From positions 1 through 23,710 of the forward strand of contig CBDUSI010000071.1 in the NCBI GenBank assembly GCA_965370045.1: a stretch of DNA of 23,710 nucleotides, read 5' to 3'. The position numbers and the translations under genes are program-made. Within the stretch, counting starts at the first letter, position 1, and each line of letters begins with the position of its first letter. Shown here in pieces: positions 15,213 through 21,439 of the stretch. This stretch comes from CAZONU01 sp965370045. Lineage in GTDB: Bacteria; Planctomycetota; SZUA-567; JAKLDR01. The notes beneath the pieces are model-generated. The model worked only from the letters and a program-made list of their open reading frames with translations. It was not told the origin of the DNA and ran no database searches.

Positions 15213-15255
15213 CTCCCCTCGGGGAGGATGATAAGGCACTGACAATTTTTGTCAA
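15213..15255 (-). promoter_or_regulatory. proximal pil operon promoter with palindromic operator
   Basis: On the minus strand TTGACA (complement of 15250-15255) lies 16 bp from TATCAT (complement of 15228-15233). A perfect palindrome TGACAA-TTT-TTGTCA (15240-15254) overlies the -35 box. A second perfect palindrome, CTCCCC-TC-GGGGAG (15213-15226), covers the expected transcription start. The leader to the pilT ATG would be about 60 nt. The symmetric element across the -35 box suggests repressor control; the regulator is not identifiable. Confidence 0.65.
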
Positions 15256-15311
15256 GGCGCTGCTTCTTTTGCCAGGGCGCGGCGCGCTCCGCCCCTGCCG
15301 CATTCTCACTC

Positions 15312-15341
15312 ATTATAACCTACGAATCGGGCCGCGGGCAA
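15312..15341 (-). promoter_or_regulatory. distal pil operon promoter
   Basis: On the minus strand TTGCCC (complement of 15336-15341), an 18-bp spacer and a perfect TATAAT (complement of 15312-15317) form a second promoter about 85 bp upstream of the proximal one. Transcripts from here would pass through the palindromes at 15240-15254 and 15213-15226. Confidence 0.5.
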
Positions 15342-15381
15342 GGGTTATTGTGCGCGCCTTCTCCCTTCCCTGCGTCGCGGC

Positions 15382-16908
15382 CTAGTGACTCATGGCATAG
15401 GCCAGGATGTTCAGCCCCAGCTTGAGCGCGTCCTTCTGCTCGTAGCACAGCGCGTAGGGGCAGTGTTCCCCCTGCCAGCCGGTGCCCAGGCCGTACTTGC
15501 TGTAGATCACCACCAGCTTGCCGCCCACGGTGATGCCCTCCAGGGCGGGTTTCCTGAGCCCCGGCTTGTTCTTGCGGACCATCGCCGAGTAGGTCACGGT
15601 CTTGACCGGGACGCCGGCGGCGGAGTAGACCGCCGAGTCCGCAGGCAGGATCTCGAACTTGGCGCCGGGGAACACCTTCTTCATCTGTGCCCGGAAGGCG
15701 GCGTCGAAGGTCTTGCGGCCGCAGCAGGCGTCGGCGACCAGCAGTCCCCCGCCGCGCAGGTAGCCGCGCAGGGTGCGGGTCTCGACGGCGGAGAGCTTGA
15801 AGGCGTTGTGCCCGGTCATGTACAGCAGCGGGTGGTTGAAGGCCTCGGCCTTGCCGAGGTCCACCGGCTGCTTGCGGAACTTGACGCCCAGGGTGGAGTT
15901 GGCCGCCGCGTACTTGAAGAGGTTCATGGCCGCGCCGGGGGTCGGGTCCCAGTCGCCGCCGTGGGTCACCTGGGCGAAGACCAGCGAGTCGCCGGCGGGC
16001 TTATCCTTCTCGAAGTAGACCTTCCCGCTGGCCAGGTGTCGGCCCAGCTTGTGCTCGGCCAGCGCGTAGGTCATGATGTTCACGCCGATGCGCGCCGCGT
16101 CGCGGCCCCCGTGCTTCTTGCTCCAGACCCGGCGGCCCTCGTCGTGGGTGTGGTTATCCCAGGCGCAGGCCAGGTCGTAGGGGGAAAAGATCACCGCGGT
16201 GCGGCAGCCGATGTTGACGCCCATGAGCATCAGCGGCCCGGAGAAGTACTTGCCGTCCTTCTGGCGCTGCTCGACATTGCCCAGCTTGTAGTAGCACTTA
16301 TAGATCGGGTGGTCGGCCTCCAGCACGCGCATGCGCCTCTTGGGGAAGATGGTGTTGATCTCCTTGACGAAGGCCTTGACGTACTCCTCGGAGCCCGAGG
16401 AGGCGTTGGCCAGCAGCGTCCCGCCATCTTGCAGGTACCAGCGCAGCTTGGCGCGCAGCTTGGGGTCGAACTCGAACTTCTCGCGCCCGGAGAGGTAGAG
16501 CACCGGGAGTTCCTTGGGCGAGAAGCTGAAGGTGCTCAGGTTGATCTGGACGCCGCGGTAGCGCAGTCCCAGCGCGCGGCGGGTGTGGCGCAGCAACCCG
16601 GCGGCGTCGCCCGCCGCGTGGGTCCAGGCCCGGAAGGTGTACTTCTTGCCCTTGTCGTCGACGCCCACCACCAGCTTGCCGTACTGGATCTTGCCGATGA
16701 GCGCCGGGGGCGCCGGCGGGCGTTTCTTCTCGCTGCGGCGCAGCGGGGTGGCCGGCAGGGGCAGCGGCGGGAAGCTCTCTCCCCCCGTCCAGCGGTGGGG
16801 TTTGGCCTTGGGCGCCGGCCCGCAGGAGACGGCCCAGGCCTCACCAGCCGAGAGCGCGGCGATCATGACCAGGGCCACGAGGCGCAAGTGCTTGTTGCTG
16901 AGAGACAT
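15382..16908 (-). CDS. secreted protein with two tandem DUF4159 domains
   Basis: This 508-residue protein begins with a signal peptide (M-S-L-S-N-K-H-L-R-L-V-A-L..., cleavage after A-W-A near 26). A Pro-rich segment follows, then two DUF4159 copies, about 70-285 and 290-508. Each has 'P-x-L-Y-L/M-[ST]-G', then a 'L-R-x-Y-L-x-x-G-G-x-L-x-A-[DN]-A' element, an 'F-P...R/K...L-x-A-D-x-[PA]-[IV]-Y' element, an 'A/V-V-I-[FY]-S...C-A-W/T-G-W' element and a closing '[IL]-G-[VL]-N-I-[ML]-[TA]-Y-A'. DUF4159 proteins are predicted to have a glutamine-amidotransferase-like fold; function is unknown. ATG 16908 has GGAGG 10 nt upstream. It is transcribed toward the pil operon with no obvious terminator between. 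A role at the cell surface or periplasm is inferred from the signal peptide. Confidence 0.85.
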   Translation of the reverse strand: MSLSNKHLRLVALVMIAALSAGEAWAVSCGPAPKAKPHRWTGGESFPPLPLPATPLRRSEKKRPPAPPALIGKIQYGKLVVGVDDKGKKYTFRAWTHAAGDAAGLLRHTRRALGLRYRGVQINLSTFSFSPKELPVLYLSGREKFEFDPKLRAKLRWYLQDGGTLLANASSGSEEYVKAFVKEINTIFPKRRMRVLEADHPIYKCYYKLGNVEQRQKDGKYFSGPLMLMGVNIGCRTAVIFSPYDLACAWDNHTHDEGRRVWSKKHGGRDAARIGVNIMTYALAEHKLGRHLASGKVYFEKDKPAGDSLVFAQVTHGGDWDPTPGAAMNLFKYAAANSTLGVKFRKQPVDLGKAEAFNHPLLYMTGHNAFKLSAVETRTLRGYLRGGGLLVADACCGRKTFDAAFRAQMKKVFPGAKFEILPADSAVYSAAGVPVKTVTYSAMVRKNKPGLRKPALEGITVGGKLVVIYSKYGLGTGWQGEHCPYALCYEQKDALKLGLNILAYAMSH

Positions 16909-17244
16909 GTGTGCAGTCCTCCGGAGCGCGCCGGGGAGCCCCCTCCCGCGGGCGCGGCTTTCCCTCTTATGAACCCCGCCGGGTCGGGCCAGTCACCCCG
17001 AGAGCGCGCGGCGGAACCCCTTCGCCCTCTACAACGAACGGCGGACGGGGCTCTTTAGGGGTTTTACGGCCCGCATGGTACTTGCGCTAACTGCCTTTCT
17101 CACCACATGAGGACATGGCGGGCGCCGCGAACATATCCGTCATCCCTGACTCAGGTCGTAGTCGCCATCCTTGGCGACGGCTCGCTTACAGTCGCTCGCC
17201 GCTCCGGGCCGGCCCGCGCCCATAGGCGCGGTGCGTCCCTCCGC
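16909..17244. other. intergenic region, no gene found
   Basis: I find no convincing gene in these 336 bases. They must hold the leader and promoter of the DUF4159 gene on the minus strand, but I see only a weak CATAAG-like -10. GTCGCC-ATCCTT-GGCGAC at 17161-17178 is a perfect 6-bp hairpin, and CGCGCC-CATA-GGCGCG (17216-17230) another small stem. The right-hand 100 bases run directly into the repeat at 17245 and may belong to the same repeated element; this cannot be settled from one copy. Confidence 0.35.
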
Positions 17245-17283
17245 CTCCGTGTACTCTATGCTCCTTGGTGCCTTGGTGGTTAA
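17245..17283. repeat. single end of a dispersed 'accaccaaggcacc' type repeat
   Basis: Read on the minus strand this is TTAACCACCAAGGCACCAAG followed by GAGCATAGAGTACACGGAGG. It shares the ACC-ACnnAGG start and the GAGTACAC unit with the ends of the element at 17921-18067 and matches a style of short repeat common in environmental genomes. Only one end is visible; no inverted partner was found within several hundred bases to the left. It begins right at the stop codon of the HTH gene, so it may have truncated that gene. Confidence 0.55.
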
Positions 17284-18345
17284 TCAGTTGGGACTTGCCC
17301 GGGAATTCGGACCCCAGCCGTCGGGTGGCTCGGGATCGCCGGTTTGCCAGGTGTCGGGCAAAGGCTTCGGCTTGATATCGCGCAATTCTTCGTCCCAGAC
17401 GGCGTACCACCTTCCGGAAACCATCTCCTCGGGTGGCGGCCAGGGGATGTTGTCGCGGCCGGCGATGCGTTCGAAGTGCGTCCCGCGCCAGTGGCCGTAC
17501 CACATGAACTCCACGCCGGGCTTGTCTCCCTGAACGAGCTCCCGAATGTACTCGTCGGCCTCCGCGCCGGTCTTCTCCCATGACGCGCTGGAGACGCCGG
17601 GACGCGCAAAGGCTACTATCCGCTCGGATGGGCCCTCTCTGCCAATAGACTTGCTGTTCTCGTGGATGGAAATCCTGTCGGGGGGTGGCGGCGCGTATTC
17701 CTGCTGCCAGGGCAGGATGGCCTTCCAGTCGGGGCCTTTGGGTGTTCTCTCGGCTCTGGGCGCGCGTGGGCGTACATGCGTCCAGCTCCACCACGACCTG
17801 ACCTGCACGAGGATGCTCTGCGCCGCGCGGAGCGCGACCCAGCTCTTTTCGTCGCCCAGCAGCTCGACCAACTTCTCCATGGCCTCGACGCTGACCTCGG
17901 CGACAAACTCGGGTTTCATGACCACAGAGGACACGGAGGACACAGAGAAGCACGAAGAACTGCCCATCTCATCCGCGGCGGCACCCTCGGCTGAATACAA
18001 CGGCTCGACCCGCGGTCCAAGCGCCGTTTCTTGCCCTTCCCTCTGTGTACTCTGTGTCCTCTGTGGTTCAGCAGCCCCCGCCCAGCGGGAATGGGTCAGG
18101 AGCGTCCGGGCAGCGGTGGCGGCGACGTGGGGGTCGGAGCCGTGGGCCAGGTCGGCCAGCACTTCCAGCGCGGCCATACCCGCCGCCTCGGTGAAGAGCG
18201 AGGTCCACTCGCTGCGGCGTTCCCAGGCGAGGTCTTTCAGCTCGCGCACGGGGCGCTTCAGGAGCGTCGAGACCTCCTCCCAAGAGTCACCGCCGGCGCG
18301 GTAGCGGGCGGCGGATTCCAGAACCTCCATGGCCTCGTCGAGCAT
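17284..18345 (-). CDS. HTH-domain protein interrupted in frame by a MITE-like element
   Basis: This 353-residue frame has an N-terminal helix-turn-helix-like segment (about 12-50: Y-R-A-G-G-D-S-W-E-E-V-S-T-L-L-K-R-P-V-R-E-L). An alanine-rich, HEAT-like helical stretch follows (A-L-E-V-L-A-D-L-A...A-A-T-A-A-R-T-L-L). Then come 49 residues encoded by the inserted element at 17921-18067 (P-Q-R-T-Q-S-T...S-V-S-S-V-V), another helical stretch (M-E-K-L-V-E-L-L-G-D...L-R-A-A-Q-S-I-L) and an unrecognised Trp- and Pro-rich C-terminal half. Removing the insert would join two similar helical repeats. ATG 18345 has TGAGGAG upstream and a strong promoter. The N terminus resembles small HTH proteins of mobile or phage-like regions. 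Function unknown; it may be decaying or simply altered by the insertion. Confidence 0.6.
   Translation of the reverse strand: MLDEAMEVLESAARYRAGGDSWEEVSTLLKRPVRELKDLAWERRSEWTSLFTEAAGMAALEVLADLAHGSDPHVAATAARTLLTHSRWAGAAEPQRTQSTQREGQETALGPRVEPLYSAEGAAADEMGSSSCFSVSSVSSVVMKPEFVAEVSVEAMEKLVELLGDEKSWVALRAAQSILVQVRSWWSWTHVRPRAPRAERTPKGPDWKAILPWQQEYAPPPPDRISIHENSKSIGREGPSERIVAFARPGVSSASWEKTGAEADEYIRELVQGDKPGVEFMWYGHWRGTHFERIAGRDNIPWPPPEEMVSGRWYAVWDEELRDIKPKPLPDTWQTGDPEPPDGWGPNSRASPN
17921..18067. mobile_element. 147-bp MITE-like element with 27-bp inverted ends
   Basis: The left end on the plus strand starts ACCACAGAGGACACGGAG. The right end, read on the minus strand, starts ACCACAGAGGACACAGAG. They match at 25 of the first 27 bases. 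Each end is built from a 9-bp unit (ACAGAGGAC, ACGGAGGAC, ACAGAGTAC). The interior (about 17957-18025) is unrelated GC-rich sequence. No transposase is encoded. The length is exactly 49 codons without a stop, so the host frame stays open. I see no clear target-site duplication. Confidence 0.75.
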
Positions 18346-18367
18346 GCCAACTCCTCAGACTACTAGT

Positions 18368-18396
18368 ATTGTACACCGAAGTCGCCAGAGTGTCAA
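18368..18396 (-). promoter_or_regulatory. sigma-70-type promoter of the HTH gene
   Basis: On the minus strand TTGACA (complement of 18391-18396) lies exactly 17 bp from TACAAT (complement of 18368-18373), close to consensus. The start would be near 18361, about 16 nt before the ATG at 18345, just enough for the TGAGGAG ribosome site. The gene therefore still has a functional-looking promoter despite its insertion. Confidence 0.75.
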
Positions 18397-18578
18397 GTAA
18401 CTTCTGATATAATATTCTTTTAGTCGGCGTAATGATACGTAAGATACTGATATACATTGATATGCGCAAAACAGAAAGCGCTGACGAAATGAACCGGCAA
18501 GACGCCAAGACCTTGTACGCTGAATGCTGAGGGGCGGGATAACGGCTCCTCCAGACTCCAGACGCGAGACTGAATCTC
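18397..18578. other. AT-rich divergent intergenic region with GATAC/GATAT repeats
   Basis: This lies between two divergent promoters and holds no gene that I can support. From about 18402 to 18480 it is notably AT-rich against a GC-rich background. It contains a TATAAT (18408-18413) without a matching -35 box, and repeated GATAC / GATAT words between 18431 and 18463 (ATGATACG, AGATACTGATATAC, TTGATATG). This could be a regulator-binding cluster or simply acquired DNA. Confidence 0.4.
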
Positions 18579-18607
18579 TTGACCTATGGTCGATAGGGCG
18601 GTATGCT
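18579..18607 (+). promoter_or_regulatory. sigma-70-type promoter of the HEAT-protein operon
   Basis: TTGACC (18579-18584), a 17-bp spacer and TATGCT (18602-18607) lie upstream of the secreted HEAT-like gene. Transcription would begin near 18614. An ATG at 18603 overlaps the -10 box and cannot be the start of translation. Confidence 0.55.
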
Positions 18608-18656
18608 TTATCTGGAGGGAGTATACGTGACCGACGAGGACATACGGGGGTGTCGA

Positions 18657-19598
18657 ATGAAGGTTCCGTTCACGAGCTGCGCTATCCTGTGCTGCCTGGT
18701 CTCCTGTCTTGCCTCCGCACGCGGTGGGGAGGCGGACGCCCGGCTGGCTCGCGCGCGTATCGCGCGTCTGGACAAGATACGGGACGACGGCACCGCCAAG
18801 AAGAACTGGCGGGAGATCGTGGGCTACCTGCGCACCGGCCCCACCACCCCGGTGCGCCGCAGGTGCGGCCTGCTGCTTGCCAAGGTCAGGACCGCGGAGG
18901 TCCGCAGAGCACTGCTGGCCATCGCCCCCAACAAGGCGGAGGACCGCCGCGCGCGGCAGTGCGCGGTAACCGGGCTGGTGGGGCACGCCCGGTCGCTCAA
19001 GGACGAAGACATCGAGAAGATGCTCAAGTCCGACGAGAAGATGAACTCCGTGCTCATCGGCGTCATGGTGGACGTGGCCCCCAAGTGCGACCTCAGCCTG
19101 GCGCAGGTGAATCGCATCCTGGCCCGCTACAAGAAGTCCAAGAACTGGAACATAGACGTGGGCGTCGTCCTGTTTGCCGGCAGGTACCTGAAGAATCACG
19201 AGGACGAGAAATCCAAGAGGGAAACCCGTCCGGTCCTGGTCCGGTTCCTCTACATGTGCGCCCGGCGCAAGGAAATAGCCCCCGCCAACCTGCGGCCGAA
19301 CGTGGCCCGCGGCCTGATGGACAGCAAGCTTCCCGGAGCAGTGGAGGTCTTCATCCAGTGCCTGCGCGACGACTTGAAGCGCCAGGCCAAGGGCGGGATG
19401 AAGTGCCGGCCGACCTACACCATGGCGACGCTCAGGAAGCTCACCGGCCAGTCGCTGGGCTACGACGGGAAGACCATGAAAGCGGGGTCGACCGCCAGCA
19501 TCGCCGCCAGCAGGAAGTGGATCGCCTGGTGGGAGAAGAACAAGGAGAATCCCAAGTACAAGCTTCCCGACAAGACCGCTGCCAAGAAACCCAAGTGA
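18657..19598 (+). CDS. secreted HEAT-like repeat protein
   Basis: This protein of about 313 residues has an N-terminal signal peptide (M-K-V-P-F-T-S-C-A-I-L-C-C-L-V-S-C-L-A-S-A). Arg- and Ala-rich helical segments resembling HEAT repeats follow, with a conserved-looking ending L-R-K-L-T-G-Q-S-L-G-Y-D...W-I-A-W-W-E-K-N-K. That last motif recurs at the end of many exported HEAT-repeat proteins of Planctomycetota. I chose ATG 18657 because the signal peptide then starts at residue 1. GTG 18627 has a better ribosome site (GGAGGG, 7 nt) and would add ten residues, including three acidic ones, ahead of it. A lysine-rich C terminus follows the Trp motif. It is first in a short operon with two membrane proteins. 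The partner and function are unknown. Confidence 0.72.
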   Translation: MKVPFTSCAILCCLVSCLASARGGEADARLARARIARLDKIRDDGTAKKNWREIVGYLRTGPTTPVRRRCGLLLAKVRTAEVRRALLAIAPNKAEDRRARQCAVTGLVGHARSLKDEDIEKMLKSDEKMNSVLIGVMVDVAPKCDLSLAQVNRILARYKKSKNWNIDVGVVLFAGRYLKNHEDEKSKRETRPVLVRFLYMCARRKEIAPANLRPNVARGLMDSKLPGAVEVFIQCLRDDLKRQAKGGMKCRPTYTMATLRKLTGQSLGYDGKTMKAGSTASIAASRKWIAWWEKNKENPKYKLPDKTAAKKPK

Positions 19599-19654
19599 CC
19601 GACGAGAAGCCAGCCGAGGCGCTGAGGGAAATCCGGGAGAAAGGAAAGGACTGA
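19595..19654 (+). CDS. possible 19-residue ORF overlapping the HEAT gene stop
   Basis: GTG 19595 overlaps the previous stop as GTGA and opens a 19-residue frame (V-T-D-E-K-P-A-E-A-L-R-E-I-R-E-K-G-K-D) ending at TGA 19652. It is hydrophilic and helical. It may be a tiny coupled peptide that carries ribosomes to the next gene, or the displaced N-terminal part of the following membrane protein. No ribosome site of its own is visible beyond the overlap. Support is weak. Confidence 0.25.
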   Translation: MTDEKPAEALREIREKGKD

Positions 19655-19658
19655 TCTG

Positions 19659-19927
19659 GTGCTTGGCCAGTCCCCGTACGCCAGGAAAGCGGTTCTTGCG
19701 GGCCTGATAGCCGGGGGGGGGTGGCGGCCGTCCTCGCTTTCGGCCTCTGCTTCTGGATGTCAACCTTGTCCGCCGCTACCGACGTGTCGCTTACCTGGGT
19801 GTTTCGCCCATGGTGGAAGCTCGGCAACTGGCTTACCGCTCTGGTTGCGTTCGCGGGCGTCGGTGTGGCCACAGGGGTATTGGTTGCCTGCCGTGACTTC
19901 GGTGACAGCCAGGGAGGCAAGAAGTGA
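19659..19927 (+). CDS. small two-helix membrane protein split at a G9 run
   Basis: The frame from GTG 19659 (ribosome site GGAAAGGA) reads M-L-G-Q-S-P-Y-A-R-K-A-V-L-A-G-L-I-A-G-G-G. It leaves the membrane-protein sense right after a run of nine G (19713-19721). The continuation lies in another frame: V-A-A-V-L-A-F-G-L-C-F-W-M...W-L-T-A-L-V-A-F-A-G-V-G-V-A-T-G-V-L-V-A-C, ending at 19927. With one G more or two fewer the halves join into about 89 residues with two membrane helices and a positively charged N terminus. The tract may be a phase-variable switch, a slippage site or an assembly error. Alternatively translation starts at GTG 19721 and gives 68 residues. It overlaps the next gene by GTGA. 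No family recognised. Confidence 0.55.
19713..19721. repeat. homopolymer run of nine G
   Basis: Nine consecutive G lie inside the small membrane-protein gene, exactly where its reading frame breaks. G runs of this length change length readily by slipped-strand replication. Confidence 0.8.
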
Positions 19928-20826
19928 GTAACGAGCGCGGCCCAGGGGATGATTCTTCCACCCCGCCCCGCTCCAAGCGCATCTACGTCTATTGGGGCGC
20001 CGCCTTCGCGCTGTTGCTGGCTGTCGGGCTCTTCTCGTGGTACGTGGTCAGGCCGGTGCTGGAGGTGCGCCGCTGGCTGCCCGGCACGGCTGTCTTCGAG
20101 CAGCCCGCGGCGCTGGAGGCAATAGACGAGTTGGGCGGTCCGGAGCGGGCCGCCGCCAAGCTCTCGCTCTACCTGCGCGTAGCCGCCAAGTCGAGCGGGG
20201 AGAGGTGGGCGCTCTGCTATCATCTCGGTTTCTGCGGGCGCGGCGCCACGCCGGCCCTGGTACGTGCCCTCCGCGATGAAGACGCTAGCGTGCGCGGCGT
20301 GGCAGCTCGGGCCCTGGGACATACCGGCGATCCCCGGGCCATCGGGCCTCTCATCGCGGCGCTGGGGGATGAGAGCGATGTTGTGCGCTGCGAGGCCGCG
20401 GAGAGCCTCGGCTGGCTCGCCGACCGCCGCGCCATCGGACCGCTCGAAGCGATACCCGCGAACGCGCCCGGGTACGTTGGCGAGGCCGCAGCGTACGCCG
20501 TGAAGATGATCCGGGCGCGCGATCTAGACTACTGCCTCCGCCTGGCCCGTAGCACGGAGGAAGGCGACGACAAGCTCATAGCCCTTGTCGCGATCGCCCG
20601 GCTCCACGTTCGTGAGGGAATGAGCCGGAGCGAGGTTGAGAAGCTCCTCGGTAGCAGCATGGCAGGGTGGGGCGGCACTGACAACATACCTGTGATCTCC
20701 ATCGCCAGGAGTCGTTCATATCCTCCGTCGGCGGATTTCCAATTTGAAGAAGGACGGCTGGTCAGGTGGAATCTGTACATCGGTCTCAAGACGTGGTACT
20801 ACCCGGGCGAGAAGTTCAGGCGATGA
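19924..20826 (+). CDS. membrane-anchored HEAT-repeat protein with BamE/SmpA-like C terminus
   Basis: This 300-residue protein has a short hydrophilic, probably cytoplasmic N terminus, one membrane helix (about 21-42), and two to three PBS-lyase-type HEAT repeats (about 105-180: A-L-V-R-A-L-R-D-E-D-A-S-V-R-G-V-A-A-R-A-L-G; then P-L-I-A-A-L-G-D-E-S-D-V-V-R-C-E-A-A-E-S-L-G). The C-terminal segment (about 226-285) begins L-H-V-R-E-G-M-S-R-S-E-V-E-K-L-L-G and ends in strands D-F-Q-F-E-E-G-R-L-V, the pattern of SmpA/BamE-like domains. GTG 19924 overlaps the previous stop (GTGA) and has GGGAGGC upstream. The HEAT part is clear and the BamE-like reading is by pattern. HEAT repeats suggest protein binding; the partner is unknown, perhaps the secreted HEAT protein two genes upstream. 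Confidence 0.75.
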   Translation: MSNERGPGDDSSTPPRSKRIYVYWGAAFALLLAVGLFSWYVVRPVLEVRRWLPGTAVFEQPAALEAIDELGGPERAAAKLSLYLRVAAKSSGERWALCYHLGFCGRGATPALVRALRDEDASVRGVAARALGHTGDPRAIGPLIAALGDESDVVRCEAAESLGWLADRRAIGPLEAIPANAPGYVGEAAAYAVKMIRARDLDYCLRLARSTEEGDDKLIALVAIARLHVREGMSRSEVEKLLGSSMAGWGGTDNIPVISIARSRSYPPSADFQFEEGRLVRWNLYIGLKTWYYPGEKFRR

Positions 20827-20857
20827 GCGCTTCCGGCCGCCCGAAGCCCCCCGCGTC

Positions 20858-20886
20858 TTGACACCTCTTGCCCGCCCGTCGATAAT
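20858..20886 (+). promoter_or_regulatory. sigma-70-type promoter of the ferritin-zwf-pgl operon
   Basis: TTGACA (20858-20863), a 17-bp spacer and GATAAT (20881-20886) give a near-consensus promoter. The leader to ATG 20946 is about 53 nt and ends in a very strong AAGGAGG ribosome site. I see no clear palindrome for a peroxide or iron regulator. Confidence 0.75.
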
Positions 20887-20945
20887 CCTTTCCGGAAATA
20901 GCCGGGCCCTGCCGGGCGTTCAACTCTTCAGAAGGAGGAAGGACG

Positions 20946-21422
20946 ATGGCCAACCTGTTCGCCGCCAATGAGATCGTGAAGATGTCCGTCGACGAGGAAA
21001 CCGCCGGCGAGGTGTTCTACCGCGCCTGGAGCGAGCACACTTCCAACGCCAAAGTGAAGGCCGAGGCCGCGCGCATCGCCGACATGGAGAAGCACCACAA
21101 GGAGGTCTTCGGTGAGTTGCTCAAGAAGCTCGGCGAGCCCGGCGGGGCGGAGACCTACGCGGGCGAGTACCAGGACTACGTCGACGCGCTGATGGCCGAC
21201 AAGGAGTTCGGCGGGGCCGAGGAGGCCGGGAAGCTGGCCGGCTCGCTCTCGGACCTCGACGCCGTTAACACCGCGCTCAAGACCGAGCAGAAGGCCCTGC
21301 TGCTTTACGGCTTCCTCGAGAAGCAGCTCGACGAGGCCGATTGCGCCACCGTCGCCGAGGTCATCGAGGAGGAACGCACTCACGTCGTCGACCTCACCAG
21401 GCTCAAGACGGAGATCGGCTAG
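20946..21422 (+). CDS. ferritin-like di-iron protein (rubrerythrin-type, no rubredoxin domain)
   Basis: This 158-residue four-helix protein has the carboxylate/His pattern of the ferritin-like fold: E-E-T-A-G-E-V-F-Y (E18, E19 and E22), D-M-E-K-H-H-K-E (E48, H51), L-K-T-E-Q-K-A-L-L-L-Y (E114) and E-E-E-R-T-H-V-V-D-L (E143, H146). This matches rubrerythrin-like proteins, which reduce peroxide or handle iron. There are no CxxC pairs, so the rubredoxin electron-transfer domain is absent and an external donor would be needed. ATG 20946 is preceded by GAAGGAGGAAG. It is first in an operon with zwf (17 nt downstream) and pgl, suggesting that NADPH from the pentose phosphate pathway supports stress defence. 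Peroxidase versus iron-storage role cannot be decided here. Confidence 0.85.
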   Translation: MANLFAANEIVKMSVDEETAGEVFYRAWSEHTSNAKVKAEAARIADMEKHHKEVFGELLKKLGEPGGAETYAGEYQDYVDALMADKEFGGAEEAGKLAGSLSDLDAVNTALKTEQKALLLYGFLEKQLDEADCATVAEVIEEERTHVVDLTRLKTEIG

Positions 21423-21439
21423 AGGGAAGAGGTTTCGCC

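Noticed and set aside
15255..15275. Possible sigma-54 promoter (CTGGCAAAAGAAGCAGC on the minus strand) ahead of pilT
   Set aside because: The GG and GC dinucleotides are about two bases too close for the -24/-12 spacing, and a better sigma-70 promoter overlaps the region.
15385..17058. 557-codon plus-strand open frame across the DUF4159 gene
   Set aside because: The minus-strand gene has a signal peptide, a ribosome site and two repeated domains; the antisense frame has none.
17186..17953. 255-codon minus-strand frame overlapping the HTH gene
   Set aside because: Its start comes from the repeat sequence and its composition is Arg-rich without domains. The 353-residue frame has a promoter, a ribosome site and an HTH-like start.
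17921..18067. CRISPR or simple tandem-repeat array
   Set aside because: The repeated 9-bp unit occurs only in two short inverted ends; there are no regular spacers.
18408..18413. Plus-strand promoter using TATAAT at 18408
   Set aside because: No -35-like box lies 15-19 bp upstream, and a better promoter for the plus-strand operon is at 18579.
18627..18659. GTG 18627 as the start of the secreted HEAT-like protein
   Set aside because: It has the better ribosome site, but it would put acidic residues ahead of the signal peptide. ATG 18657 gives a normal signal peptide. I kept this as an open alternative.
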